Of a DNA stretch of 34,748 bases, positions 6,529-14,740 are shown one piece after another (positions within the stretch are counted from its first letter, which is position 1; each line of letters opens with the position of its first letter). The DNA is taken from NCBI GenBank assembly GCA_966250375.1, contig CBINHE010000046.1, forward strand, positions 1 through 34,748, given 5' to 3'. The notes beneath the pieces were generated by a model. That model did not search any database, had not been told where the DNA came from, and saw only the letters and a program-made list of their open reading frames with translations. Position numbers and translations under genes: made by a program. The DNA is from CAMLDH01 sp966250375 (GTDB lineage: Bacteria; Pseudomonadota; Gammaproteobacteria; Burkholderiales; Burkholderiaceae_D).

Positions 6529-7488
6529 CTATTCACGCTGAAACAATGAGGTATCGGTCACCTCCCCATTTTTTTTCTGTCTGAAAATAACCTCATCCAC
6601 CAGAACTCCTGCTTTTTCGATCAAGGTCGCGATATTTTTCAACTGCTGCTCAGTTCGCACTCCCTCCCTGCCATATCGCCCGGATTTATTAATCAGTACG
6701 AGTCGCTTTTTCTCCGGATTTTCAGGATCATGGCGAGGGTGGTCTTTTTCGTACGGCATCATTGAGATCTCTCCAGACATCCTCAATTGTTGGGCGCCAT
6801 TGAGGGCTACGTGCCCCAGAAAGGCTCCTATGGGTTTGCCGTATTTATCTGTCGCATCAAGCACCTGTGTTTCTGGCGCACCTATAAACTGTCCGACGAG
6901 ATCCATGCCGAATACAAGAGCCTCCCCTCCATTCCTGACACTTTCTATTGCTTTAATTAACTCGACTGAAATGCCTTTATTTTCAGCGATGAAGAATCGC
7001 GCTTCATTCACTTTCACCTTCCCGGTGGGGGCGTTGCCTTCGCGTTCGAATGGCTTGATAGACGGTTTCCCGTTTTTTATGCGAGGAAATTCGGGTGTCC
7101 CGAACTTCAATGTCTTTGACTCTTTTCCGGTTTTTGACTCCATCAGATGAAGCATCTCAGGATTGAATGGCAGCGACTTCCCCAGTCCCGCCGGATTGCA
7201 GTTAAATGATGCACTTCGTTGTAGCAGCGGGGCATTATTGGCTGCAGCCGGCGCGTCTTGTGTTGCTGATTCATGCAATGAAGCTCTCCGGCTTGAATTG
7301 CCTTGGCCAGACAAGACTGGATTACGAGATTGGCGTCCTTGAGCGTAAACCGGGTGCGTGCTTCGGTTGGCAGACGTTGCTGGCAGGGGTGGCGCGATTT
7401 GAGAATTGTTCGTGTTGACAGGCTGAGATTGAGATTCAGAACGGGGAGAAATACATGGTAAACAACCGCGTTTGGTAATAGGACTCAT
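6529..7488 (-). CDS. putative type III effector with C-terminal SGRYG module
   Basis: This 319-residue protein begins MSPITKRGCLPCISPRSES. Its N-terminal ~110 residues are Ser/Asn/Pro/Ala-rich and probably disordered, like an effector secretion signal. A folded part follows, with 'EARFFIAENKGISVELIKAI' at ~162-181 and 'GGEALVFGMDLVGQFIGAP' at ~187-205. It ends in a module with 'LGHVALNGAQQLRMSGEI' (224-241) and 'LINKSGRYGREGVRTEQQL' (265-283), then a helix and 'VLVDEVIF'. The next gene's protein carries the same module. The frame extends upstream to 7542, but that start lies inside the hrp box at 7520-7547, so ATG 7488, 31 bases past the box, is the better start despite a weak ribosome site. 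I know no enzyme activity for it. Effector status is inferred from promoter, N-terminus and neighbours. Confidence 0.7.
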   Translation of the reverse strand: MSPITKRGCLPCISPRSESQSQPVNTNNSQIAPPLPATSANRSTHPVYAQGRQSRNPVLSGQGNSSRRASLHESATQDAPAAANNAPLLQRSASFNCNPAGLGKSLPFNPEMLHLMESKTGKESKTLKFGTPEFPRIKNGKPSIKPFEREGNAPTGKVKVNEARFFIAENKGISVELIKAIESVRNGGEALVFGMDLVGQFIGAPETQVLDATDKYGKPIGAFLGHVALNGAQQLRMSGEISMMPYEKDHPRHDPENPEKKRLVLINKSGRYGREGVRTEQQLKNIATLIEKAGVLVDEVIFRQKKNGEVTDTSLFQRE

Positions 7489-7519
7489 ATGACATCTGTA
7501 TCTTATTATGTAGATGTTA

Positions 7520-7547
7520 TGCGTGGCAGGCGAACTCGGCAAGTTCC
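7520..7547 (-). promoter_or_regulatory. hrp box for the 319-residue effector gene
   Basis: On the minus strand GGAACT (7547-7542) is followed by 15 bases and CCACGCA (7526-7520). It ends 31 bases before the ATG at 7488 and decides that start over the upstream in-frame one at 7542. Confidence 0.8.
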
Positions 7548-7590
7548 ATTTCAGCTCACCAATTTGGCGTTTTTTTGTATTCGCCTATTA

Positions 7591-7857
7591 TTATTGAGCG
7601 CTCCATAATGGATGACAGTCAGGATGCTCAATCCCTCACTTGCAGTGCGAGTATCCGCTTGCAAGGTGGAGCGGAGGTTTCAGGCGATATATTGCCTGCA
7701 CGCGTAACGGCAATGGCTTGCAAGCCATTGCGCGCCCTGCAAGGGGATACCGTTTCACAAGCGTGGAGCAGTGCTCCACGAATTCCCTGCTTCACCATGC
7801 ACCACGAAACCCCTGCGCCCCCGGCCCTCTCCCGGAAGGAAATGGTGAGAGCAGCCG
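7591..7857 (-). repeat. palindromic interspersed repeat, copy B (expanded)
   Basis: This is copy A/C in reverse orientation. It has the closing hairpin (TGAGC...GCTCA, 7594-7630), the block ACTTGCAGTGCGA, and outer arms GTATCC at 7651-7656 and GGATAC at 7745-7750. About 90 bases of further palindromes are inserted between those arms: GCAATGG and CCATTGC around CTTGCAAG at 7710-7731, and CAGGCGATATATTGCCTG at 7681-7698. Another palindrome, CGTGGAGCA/TGCTCCACG, lies at 7762-7780. It fills the gap between the 400-residue effector gene (stop 7908) and the hrp box at 7520-7547. Confidence 0.75.
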
Positions 7858-7907
7858 TATTTGCTGTCATGAACCGACGCTTGGGGCAGCTGTGCGTGAA
7901 CCCGCCC

Positions 7908-9110
7908 TCAGTCTTCAGCCGCGACCTTGGGATTTTTCAAGGCTACCTTTGATTTATCCTTCCACTCCTCTTTCACAGGGATGCCGAAGGCTTTACTAAT
8001 ATGGTTTGCGACATTCCTCAGCATCTTGGGGGTGCGATCCTCATACTCGCCATAGCGACCGGAGTCATTATTGAGGTCGAAGACCGACTCGAGATCGTCC
8101 TTGCCAAGCGTTCTCAAGCGAAGCTCGCCACCCATCCGAGCCTCAGGCTCCTTAAGGCCGCCAACCAGAGTCGGATGGCCCAAGCCCAGTTTCCGCCCTT
8201 CAGGATAATCGTTATCTTTAGGATATTTGCTTTTTCCGAGCATTAATTGCCCATTCTTGGCCTCGTTCCACTTATAGACGGCTCCCTCCCGCAACTCCAT
8301 AAGGATGAAGTCTTTCAGGCGAGCCTGAAACTTGTCCTCGCTCTCTCCCAAGCGAGGGAGAAACTTGTCAGGGTCTATTCCTACGCTAGCGAGAAACTTG
8401 TCATGGTCTATTCCTGCGCTAGCGAGAAACTTGTCATAGTCTTCTTCCATGCTAGCGATAAACTTGTCAGGGTCTATTCCTGCGCTAGCGAGAAACTTGT
8501 CATAGTCTTCTTCCATGCTAGCGAGAAACTTGTCATCACCTTCTTCCATGATAGCGGGAAACTTCTTACGGAATTTTTCTAGGCGAGCATCATGGGATGC
8601 TTTCAGGTGAGCATGCAACTCGTCACGGATTTCTTTCAAGGGAGCGGACAGTTCCGGGGTTGCCACCGGTTTAAGAATGATTCGCCCGGGGTGAACGATC
8701 ACCATCCCGTCCTTCTCATTGCGTTCCTGCTTCTGAATTCCGGATGCTTTTCCAGGCTTGGCTCGTGGCGGCTGAGCCGAACCATACATCTCATCAAGAT
8801 CAGGGGCCTTGCGCATGCGTTGCGCGCTCCACTCCGGGAATCCGTTGGCGACGCGTGGCGTGTCAGTTGCTGTCGGTGTGTGCGGGGCGCTCAGTGTCCT
8901 GTGTAGGGACGGTTGGTCCCCTGTTTGATTATTCTTCAATACTTTCTGACTCAGCCAAGCGGCACTTCCTTGTACATGCACTCGACGTTCCGCGATTGAA
9001 GACCGGTTGTGCATGGGAGGGAGAGGCACATCCGCTTTTTTGGGGGAATTATCCGGGCTTGGAAGGTAATTCATCACTGCTAAATTAGGTGCGCTAATGC
9101 TATTTTTCAT
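7908..9110 (-). CDS. putative type III effector with eleven-residue repeats and SGRYG module
   Basis: The 400-residue protein starts MKNSISAPNLAVMNYLPSP. Residues 1-130 are Ser/Pro/Asn-rich and basic, as expected for an effector secretion and chaperone-binding region. Residues 182-269 are eight consecutive 11-residue units, most starting DKF (DKFLASMEEDY, DKFLASAGIDP and similar). An 11-residue period favours a right-handed coiled coil or helical rod. The C-terminus (310-382) carries 'LGHPTLVGG', 'ARMGGELRL' and 'DLNNDSGRYGEYEDRT', then a helix 'MLRNVANHISKAFGIPV'; the same module ends the neighbouring 319-residue protein. A perfect hrp box lies 71 bases upstream of ATG 9110. An RTLSAP string at 71-76 fits the R-x-x-S-x-P form bound by 14-3-3 proteins. 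Function is unknown; effector status is inferred. Confidence 0.75.
   Translation of the reverse strand: MKNSISAPNLAVMNYLPSPDNSPKKADVPLPPMHNRSSIAERRVHVQGSAAWLSQKVLKNNQTGDQPSLHRTLSAPHTPTATDTPRVANGFPEWSAQRMRKAPDLDEMYGSAQPPRAKPGKASGIQKQERNEKDGMVIVHPGRIILKPVATPELSAPLKEIRDELHAHLKASHDARLEKFRKKFPAIMEEGDDKFLASMEEDYDKFLASAGIDPDKFIASMEEDYDKFLASAGIDHDKFLASVGIDPDKFLPRLGESEDKFQARLKDFILMELREGAVYKWNEAKNGQLMLGKSKYPKDNDYPEGRKLGLGHPTLVGGLKEPEARMGGELRLRTLGKDDLESVFDLNNDSGRYGEYEDRTPKMLRNVANHISKAFGIPVKEEWKDKSKVALKNPKVAAED
8304..8567 (-). repeat. eight 33-bp tandem repeats inside the effector gene
   Basis: Each unit encodes 11 residues, with aspartate (or lysine in the first), K and F at fixed positions. Alternating units form a 66-bp higher-order repeat (MEEDY-type then GIDP-type). 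The string GAGAAACTTGTCA on the plus strand recurs with exact 33-base spacing, which points to expansion by slippage or unequal recombination. Confidence 0.9.
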
Positions 9111-9181
9111 TGTTATTTTCTTTCGGAATTTCGCAAGAAAGTTTTAAGGATCTGTGAAACAGCTGATTATTTTTAGCTTTG

Positions 9182-9209
9182 TGGGTGGCATGAGATTGGA
9201 AATGGTTCC
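9182..9209 (-). promoter_or_regulatory. hrp box for the 400-residue effector gene
   Basis: On the minus strand GGAACC (9209-9204) is followed by 15 bases and CCACCCA (9188-9182), a full match to the HrpL consensus. It ends 71 bases before ATG 9110. It lies in the 273-base gap after the SWIM gene, in which I see no gene. Confidence 0.85.
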
Positions 9210-9383
9210 AAATCCGGCGCTAACAAACTTGAAAAGGGGACGTTTCCTCAAAGCAGTCCTTGTTATTCCCTGCACGAAAAGCTCAGCGAGACTCACGATC
9301 AGACGCTGCGCTTTCCTCTCAAATGCATTGCATTGTTTGGCGCCTATGCCGAATTGCCGCCCAGTCCCTATCCTTGCGCCCCC

Positions 9384-10457
9384 TTATTTCCGCCCTGCTG
9401 ATTGCCGTCGCGTCAAATAGCGCGCAATGCGTTCCTCAGTCTGCTTCGTCACCCGGTATTCCCCACGCTTTTCGGTACGCAGCAAGACATCCGAATCGAG
9501 CCAGCTTTGCACCATATGGCGCGGAACGCCGCGTACGCTTAACTCGCTTGCCGTGATGGTCTTGGCGCGCTTCGGACGCGGTGTTGTTACCGTCTTTTTC
9601 GTACTCAAGGCCTCTTGCGCTTGCGGTGCAGCTTTCCGCGTGCTGACAGACTTGGCCTTGGGTACACGTTTTTGCGTAGCGGGACTTGCCGGAACCGGCG
9701 CCGAAGTTTTCGGCGGCAAGACCGGCGAAGTTGCCATCGGCGTCTCATCCAGCTCGATGCCGAACAGGCTGGACAGATCCGTGGTCTCCAGCTGCGAAGG
9801 CAGGCCTTCTGTCAGCGGCACATTGCCCGCCTGCAGGATCAATTCCTGCGGGTCCACGCCACGCAGCAGGAATAGCAGCTCCGGTTGCGCATCAAGGCGC
9901 GCGCCGATGCCATAAAGCGTCGCGGCGATATGCTTGCACATCGAGGCCGCGTCCGGGCAACTGCAGCGGAAGTCGATCTGTTTCGGGATCGGGAACAGGC
10001 CGCTGCCGTGGCGCGTGACGACTTCCATCACGGCGCTGGACAAGCGGCCTTGCAACAGCTCGACTAACGACGCGACCTTGCCGGCGCATTCCTTGAGAAT
10101 GGCTTGCCAGAGTTTGTCCTCAAGAGAATGGATGCTGATGCTGACTTCGTAAATATCCGAGCCCGAAACCAGCGCGGTGATTTTGCCTGCCGTGATTTGC
10201 AGGTCGATCACCGAGCCATTGCGCACATAGGTGCGCCCGCGCGGCAAGCGGTTTTCATAATCGCTGTATTTTTCCAGGTGCTCGCACCAGTTCTTGCCCC
10301 AGAACGTGCGCGCAATCGTACGGCCTTCGATCGTAACGGGTTGACAGATGCGGCCCTTTTTCTTCAGCGCTTCGAGTTTGCTCTGCGCTTTGCGCCGCCG
10401 TTCCGCGACCGGGACATAGGGTGGCCAACCGCCGTAATAACCATAACTTCCCATCAT
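9384..10457 (-). CDS. SWIM zinc-finger domain protein
   Basis: This 357-residue protein carries a SWIM zinc-binding motif at about residues 164-175 (CSCPDAASMCKH, the C-x-C-xn-C-x-H pattern). The N-terminal part, with 'ARTFWGKNWCEHLEKYSDYENRLPRG', is typical of bacterial SWIM proteins encoded next to SNF2 helicases. The C-terminal third has a Pro/Ala/Lys-rich linker and ends with a basic helix-turn-helix-like tail ('ARYLTRRQSAGRK'). SWIM domains bind DNA or protein; this class is thought to assist the adjacent SWI2/SNF2 ATPase. A GGAG site lies just before ATG 10457, and the gene starts 26 bases after the SNF2 stop, so they are probably cotranscribed. The precise role is unknown. Confidence 0.85.
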   Translation of the reverse strand: MMGSYGYYGGWPPYVPVAERRRKAQSKLEALKKKGRICQPVTIEGRTIARTFWGKNWCEHLEKYSDYENRLPRGRTYVRNGSVIDLQITAGKITALVSGSDIYEVSISIHSLEDKLWQAILKECAGKVASLVELLQGRLSSAVMEVVTRHGSGLFPIPKQIDFRCSCPDAASMCKHIAATLYGIGARLDAQPELLFLLRGVDPQELILQAGNVPLTEGLPSQLETTDLSSLFGIELDETPMATSPVLPPKTSAPVPASPATQKRVPKAKSVSTRKAAPQAQEALSTKKTVTTPRPKRAKTITASELSVRGVPRHMVQSWLDSDVLLRTEKRGEYRVTKQTEERIARYLTRRQSAGRK

Positions 10458-10483
10458 TTTCTCCGTCTATCCCGGGCCTGCGC

Positions 10484-13228
10484 TCACTTATCATCCATCG
10501 CGCTCTCGATATCGAGCGAGACCAGGCTTAACAATTCATCGTTGCTCATCTCGGTGAGGAGGGCTTCCCCACCTCCTTCGAGAAGATTATTGGACAGTCC
10601 GAGTTTGGTTTCTATCAGTGCGTCGATTTTTTCTTCGACCGTGCCGCGGCAAATGAACTTATGCACCAGCACATTTTTTTTCTGGCCGATGCGGTAGGCG
10701 CGGTCGGTGGCTTGATTTTCGACCGCCGGATTCCACCAGCGGTCAAAATGGATGACGTGCGACGCCGCAGTCAGATTGAGGCCCGTGCCGCCGGCCTTGA
10801 TGGACAGCACAAAGAAAGGCGGGCCTTGTTCCTGCTGGAATTTTTCGACCATCGACTTGCGCGCTTTTACGGGCGTCGCGCCATGCAGCACGAGTCCGGG
10901 TCGGCCGAAGACTTGCTGCAAATAATCGGCGAGCGGCCCGGTCATTTCCTGGAATTGTGTGAACACCAGGACTTTCTCCTGCCGTGCGGCAATCGCTTCG
11001 GCGATCTCGCGCAAGCGAGCGAACTTGCCACTGTCGGCGGGCGCATAGGCGCCATCGCCTGACCATTGCGACGGGTGGTTGCAGATTTGCTTGAAACGCA
11101 TCAGGAAAGCGAGCACCGCGCCGCGCCGGGCGATGCCATCCAGGCTCTGGATCTGTTTGGCGAGCGCCGTCACCGAAGTCTGGTACAGCCCCGCCTGCAC
11201 GTGGCTGAGCGCACAGTAGGCCTTCACCTCAGTCTTGTCGGGCAGATCGGCAATGATGCGCTTGTCGCTCTTCAGGCGCCGCAGGATGTAGGGCTGCACC
11301 AGGTTGCGCAAGGGCGCGTAGTCCGCATGCTCGTCTTGTTCGAGGCTGCGCGCGAAGCGGCTGAATGTCTTGCCGGAGCCCAACAGTCCGGGGCAAATGA
11401 AATCGAACAACGACCACAAATCGCCCAGCCGGTTCTCTACCGGCGTGCCGGTGAGCGCGAGCCGCACGCGGCTCTTCAAGGCCTTGACCGCCTGCGTCTG
11501 ACGCGCTGCCGGATTCTTGATGGCTTGCGCTTCATCGAGCACCACCAGTGACCAATGCGTCTCTCTTAACCACGGCAAGCGGATCAATGTGCCGTAGCTA
11601 GTGAGGACGACATCGGCTTCGGCAACGCGCTCGGCCGTCAGCGCGGCAAGCGCCTTGCCGGGAATGGCCGAGGGATGCGCGACCAGCACGCGCAGACTGG
11701 GCGCGAAGCGCGTGATTTCCGCTTGCCAGTTGGCGATGAGCGAGGCGGGCAGCACCAGCAAATGCGGTCCTGGATCGCCTTCGCGCTTGGCCAGCAGCAA
11801 TAGCGCAAGGACTTGCACCGTTTTCCCCAAGCCCATGTCATCGGCCAGGCAACCGCCCAGACCGAGCCGGTTCAGCCACCACAACCAGCGCACGCCATCT
11901 TGCTGATAAGGACGCAGTTGCGCTTTGAGTTCCGGCCCCGGATGCGCTTCGCCGCGCGGGTGGCGCAGGCCTTCCAGCACATCCCTCAACCAGTCGCCGG
12001 CAACCACGCTGGACCAGCCGGCGGTACTTGCAGGCAAAGCGCCCTTGCCTTCGCCTTCCACCGCAGCGCCGGCCAACAAGCGCATGCCGTCGAGGAATGA
12101 AATCCCGTCACCGGCTGTGCCGTGCTGTACTTTTTTCCAGTGCGCCAGCACGGCATCGAGTTTCTCGCGATCGACTTCCACCCAGCGACCTTTCAGCCGC
12201 ATCAGGCCATTGCCGGCCACCAGCAATTGTTCCCATTCTTCGCTGGAAAGCGTTTCGCCGTCGAGCGAGACAGAGACATTGAAATCCATCATCGCATCCA
12301 GTCCCAGACCGGCGGCACGCTGGCCGATGTTCACTTGGACTTGGGGGCGCGGCGGCTGGCGCGCCTTCCACCAATCGGGGATGCGCACCACAATGCCGCT
12401 GGCTTCGAATATCGGGATGTTGCGCAGGAATTGATGCGCTTCGACAGGTGTCCACGCAATCGGGTGGAAGAGCGCGCCAGAGTCCACCAAGGCCTTTAAC
12501 CATGGGCTTTGCTCGGCCGCCTTGTTCACCGGCAGCAGCAAACCCAGCAGCGTGCTACGGTCACCGACACTGGAATATTCTTGCAGTGCGCGCCCCAAGG
12601 GCAGATGTTGCACGCGCGATTGTTGCGACACGCGTGCGGCGTATGTGGCGAGGAAGGCGAAGGGCGCCTGCTCATTATTCTTGTTTTCGGCGAGATGAAA
12701 ACAGACACGGCCCATCAGGTTCCAGCTTGGGTGCTTGTGCGAAAGCCAAGCCTGCACCTCGCCATTCTCGGCGGCGATTTCTTCGCGCGCGGCTGCCTGC
12801 AATTCGGCCCACAGAAATTCCAGCCGTTCAATATCCAGATATTCAGCGCCGATCATGGGCGGGATGCCGGCCGCCAACTGCGCCAGTTCTTCGGCGGAAA
12901 CCGGAATTTCGGCATGTGCCCACTGCGCCGCCAGATCAGGAACAGCACAGAGCCGCGTCATGAAAAGATGCGCCAACTCACGACCGAACGCGAGCGAAGA
13001 CGGCAAGTCAGTTGTCAGCTCTACCGCGCCAAGATGCAACAAGCCATGCCCGCTTCCTCGCTCGAAAGCAGCGCCAAGGCGTGCAACCGCCGCCTTATCG
13101 GGCAGGTCGGCATCACTCTTCCCCTGCGTCAAATAGGCATGCCCAGCAGGCGACAACGCCAGTTCGAGAGCAACACCGACGCCCGGCTGGGACGAAAGCA
13201 TGCTGGGATTACGCTCACTGTTTATCAT
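10484..13228 (-). CDS. SNF2-family DNA-dependent ATPase (DEAD/H helicase-like)
   Basis: The 914-residue protein has a ~400-residue N-terminal region, then a SWI2/SNF2 ATPase core: 'LRPYQQDGVRWLWWL', Walker A 'DDMGLGKTVQ' near 464, 'LLVLPASLIANWQAE', the DEAQ box near 565, and 'LTGTPVENRLGDLWSLFDF'. The C-terminal helicase lobe has 'KVLVFTQFQEM', 'LSIKAGGTGLNLTAASHVIHFDRWWNPAVENQ' in sequence, and motif VI 'ATDRAYRIGQ' near 842. All core ATPase motifs are intact. Such bacterial proteins remodel protein-DNA or RNA polymerase complexes, or act in DNA maintenance; the exact substrate is not known. It precedes the SWIM gene and starts 52 bases after waaA ends. An alternative start is the internal Met at residue 10. 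Confidence 0.9.
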   Translation of the reverse strand: MINSERNPSMLSSQPGVGVALELALSPAGHAYLTQGKSDADLPDKAAVARLGAAFERGSGHGLLHLGAVELTTDLPSSLAFGRELAHLFMTRLCAVPDLAAQWAHAEIPVSAEELAQLAAGIPPMIGAEYLDIERLEFLWAELQAAAREEIAAENGEVQAWLSHKHPSWNLMGRVCFHLAENKNNEQAPFAFLATYAARVSQQSRVQHLPLGRALQEYSSVGDRSTLLGLLLPVNKAAEQSPWLKALVDSGALFHPIAWTPVEAHQFLRNIPIFEASGIVVRIPDWWKARQPPRPQVQVNIGQRAAGLGLDAMMDFNVSVSLDGETLSSEEWEQLLVAGNGLMRLKGRWVEVDREKLDAVLAHWKKVQHGTAGDGISFLDGMRLLAGAAVEGEGKGALPASTAGWSSVVAGDWLRDVLEGLRHPRGEAHPGPELKAQLRPYQQDGVRWLWWLNRLGLGGCLADDMGLGKTVQVLALLLLAKREGDPGPHLLVLPASLIANWQAEITRFAPSLRVLVAHPSAIPGKALAALTAERVAEADVVLTSYGTLIRLPWLRETHWSLVVLDEAQAIKNPAARQTQAVKALKSRVRLALTGTPVENRLGDLWSLFDFICPGLLGSGKTFSRFARSLEQDEHADYAPLRNLVQPYILRRLKSDKRIIADLPDKTEVKAYCALSHVQAGLYQTSVTALAKQIQSLDGIARRGAVLAFLMRFKQICNHPSQWSGDGAYAPADSGKFARLREIAEAIAARQEKVLVFTQFQEMTGPLADYLQQVFGRPGLVLHGATPVKARKSMVEKFQQEQGPPFFVLSIKAGGTGLNLTAASHVIHFDRWWNPAVENQATDRAYRIGQKKNVLVHKFICRGTVEEKIDALIETKLGLSNNLLEGGGEALLTEMSNDELLSLVSLDIESAMDDK

Positions 13229-13279
13229 GTTCCGACAGTCGATTCATTTTGCTTTGGACTTGCGACATGGGGGAAATGT

Positions 13280-14602
13280 TTAGGCGTTTTTTGGCAGACC
13301 GGGTTTGCAATGATCGGCCTGCACGTCGAGAAACGGCACTGATTGAAGCAGCGCCATGGTACGCACCGTTGCACCGCGATGCTGTTGTGCGAAAGCAGTC
13401 GCTTTCGCTGCCATGTCGGCACGTTCTGTTTCGGCCAGCAGCAAGCGAATCGCCTCATGCAGCATTGCAACAGCATCCGGCACACGTAACGCGGCGCCGG
13501 CAGCAATCGCATCATCACTCACGGTAGAAAAGTTAAACGTATGCGGACCGATCAATACCGGCTTGCCGACCGCGCATGCTTCAATCAGATTTTGTCCGCC
13601 CAGCGGCAACAGGCTGCCACCGATAAACGCGACATCGCATGCGGCGAAATACGCAAACATCTCACCCATCGAATCGCCCAACAACACCTGCGCATTCGAT
13701 GGCAGTGCGACATGCTTCGACGCTGACCGGCGGACCATGGTTAAATTCCGTTCCGCAATCATGCGCGCCACTTCATCGAAACGCTGCGGATGGCGCGGCA
13801 CGATCACCAGTAGTGCATTGGCCAATTCGACCTTGGCCAGCGCATCCAGAATCAACGCTTCTTCACCTTCACGCGTACTGGCGCACAACAGCACCGGACG
13901 CTTGCCGATTTGCACCCGCAATTCAGCACCCTTGAACAATGCCGCATCGGGCGGCGCGACATCGAATTTGATGCTGCCGGTCACTTGCACATGACGTGCG
14001 CCGAGTTGGCGCAAACGTACGGTGTCCGCCTCGGTCTGCGCCGCAACACAGGTCAAGCCGTGCGCCGCTTCGGTGATCAGGCCGGCGAGTCTGTGCGCCT
14101 TTTTCAGCGAACGTTGCGACAGGCGCGCATTCACCAATGCTACCGGCACGCGATGCTTCACACATTGCGCGACCGCATTCGGCCACACTTCAGTTTCCAT
14201 CAATACGCATAAACGTGGCGCAAAATGCCGGATGAAACGCCCCGTCATCCAGCCGGTGTCATACGGCAAATAACATTGCCGCACGCGCGGTGCGTACTTG
14301 CCGAACAATTCGCGACCAGCGGCACGCCCGGTCGGCGTCATATGCGTCAACAAAATAATGTGATCCGGATAAGCCACCAGCAGCGCTTCAATCAGGGGCT
14401 GCGCAGCGCGTGTCTCCCCGACCGAGACCGCATGGACCCAGATGACTTGTTGTGTGGATTGCGTGGAGGAAGGGGCTTTGTAAAATCCCAGCCGCTCCGC
14501 CACGTGCTGCCGATAACCGGGTTCTTTGCGGCCGCGCAACCATAACCGTGTCAGCACCAAAGGCAACGCCAGCCACCACGCAATCGAATAGAGTAAACGC
14601 AT
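13280..14602 (-). CDS. waaA: 3-deoxy-D-manno-octulosonic acid (Kdo) transferase
   Basis: The 440-residue protein has the WaaA/KdtA layout: an N-terminal membrane anchor (LLYSIAWWLALPLVLTRLWL) and the 'GRKEPGYRQHVAERLGFY' segment that carries the conserved glutamate. A GT-B Rossmann pair follows, with 'IWVHAVSVGETRAAQPLI', 'LMETEVWPN', 'GSIKFD', 'LLCASTREGEEALIL', 'IVPRHPQRFDEV', 'GDSMGEMFAYFAACDVAFIGGSL' in sequence and 'GGQNLIEACAVGKPVLIGPH'. It transfers Kdo from CMP-Kdo to lipid IVA at the cytoplasmic face of the inner membrane, an essential step of LPS inner-core synthesis. The size matches E. coli WaaA (425). The ATG overlaps the TGA of a 28-codon frame (TGATG), which suggests translational coupling. 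It follows waaC by 138 bases. Confidence 0.95.
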   Translation of the reverse strand: MRLLYSIAWWLALPLVLTRLWLRGRKEPGYRQHVAERLGFYKAPSSTQSTQQVIWVHAVSVGETRAAQPLIEALLVAYPDHIILLTHMTPTGRAAGRELFGKYAPRVRQCYLPYDTGWMTGRFIRHFAPRLCVLMETEVWPNAVAQCVKHRVPVALVNARLSQRSLKKAHRLAGLITEAAHGLTCVAAQTEADTVRLRQLGARHVQVTGSIKFDVAPPDAALFKGAELRVQIGKRPVLLCASTREGEEALILDALAKVELANALLVIVPRHPQRFDEVARMIAERNLTMVRRSASKHVALPSNAQVLLGDSMGEMFAYFAACDVAFIGGSLLPLGGQNLIEACAVGKPVLIGPHTFNFSTVSDDAIAAGAALRVPDAVAMLHEAIRLLLAETERADMAAKATAFAQQHRGATVRTMALLQSVPFLDVQADHCKPGLPKNA

Positions 14603-14688
14603 CAGAATAGCGTACCGCCAGCGAGGCGCGCGAGAAGGGTAAGCGAGCTTGCCACTGCACTGCCGATATCGAGAATTTGTTGTTTCAT
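14602..14688 (-). CDS. possible 28-residue leader peptide overlapping waaA start
   Basis: The frame MKQQILDIGSAVASSLTLL continues to a TGA at 14604-14602, which overlaps the waaA ATG as TGATG. The peptide is hydrophobic and could be membrane-associated. The ribosome site is weak. The overlap suits coupling of waaA translation to this frame, but the frame is short and could be chance. Confidence 0.3.
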   Translation of the reverse strand: MKQQILDIGSAVASSLTLLARLAGGTLF

Positions 14689-14740
14689 CGCCGTATTATG
14701 CCGTGACTCGGAAGCGGGCTGGCGATGATTTACAGTGCAC

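Noticed and set aside
7575..7952. 125-codon plus-strand frame over repeat copy B
   Set aside because: A similar frame appears over copy C because the repeat is shared; the codons follow palindromes and no domain is present.
8247..8582. Plus-strand frame with SEKLVIVFFHA repeats
   Set aside because: It is the antisense shadow of the 33-bp repeats in the effector gene.
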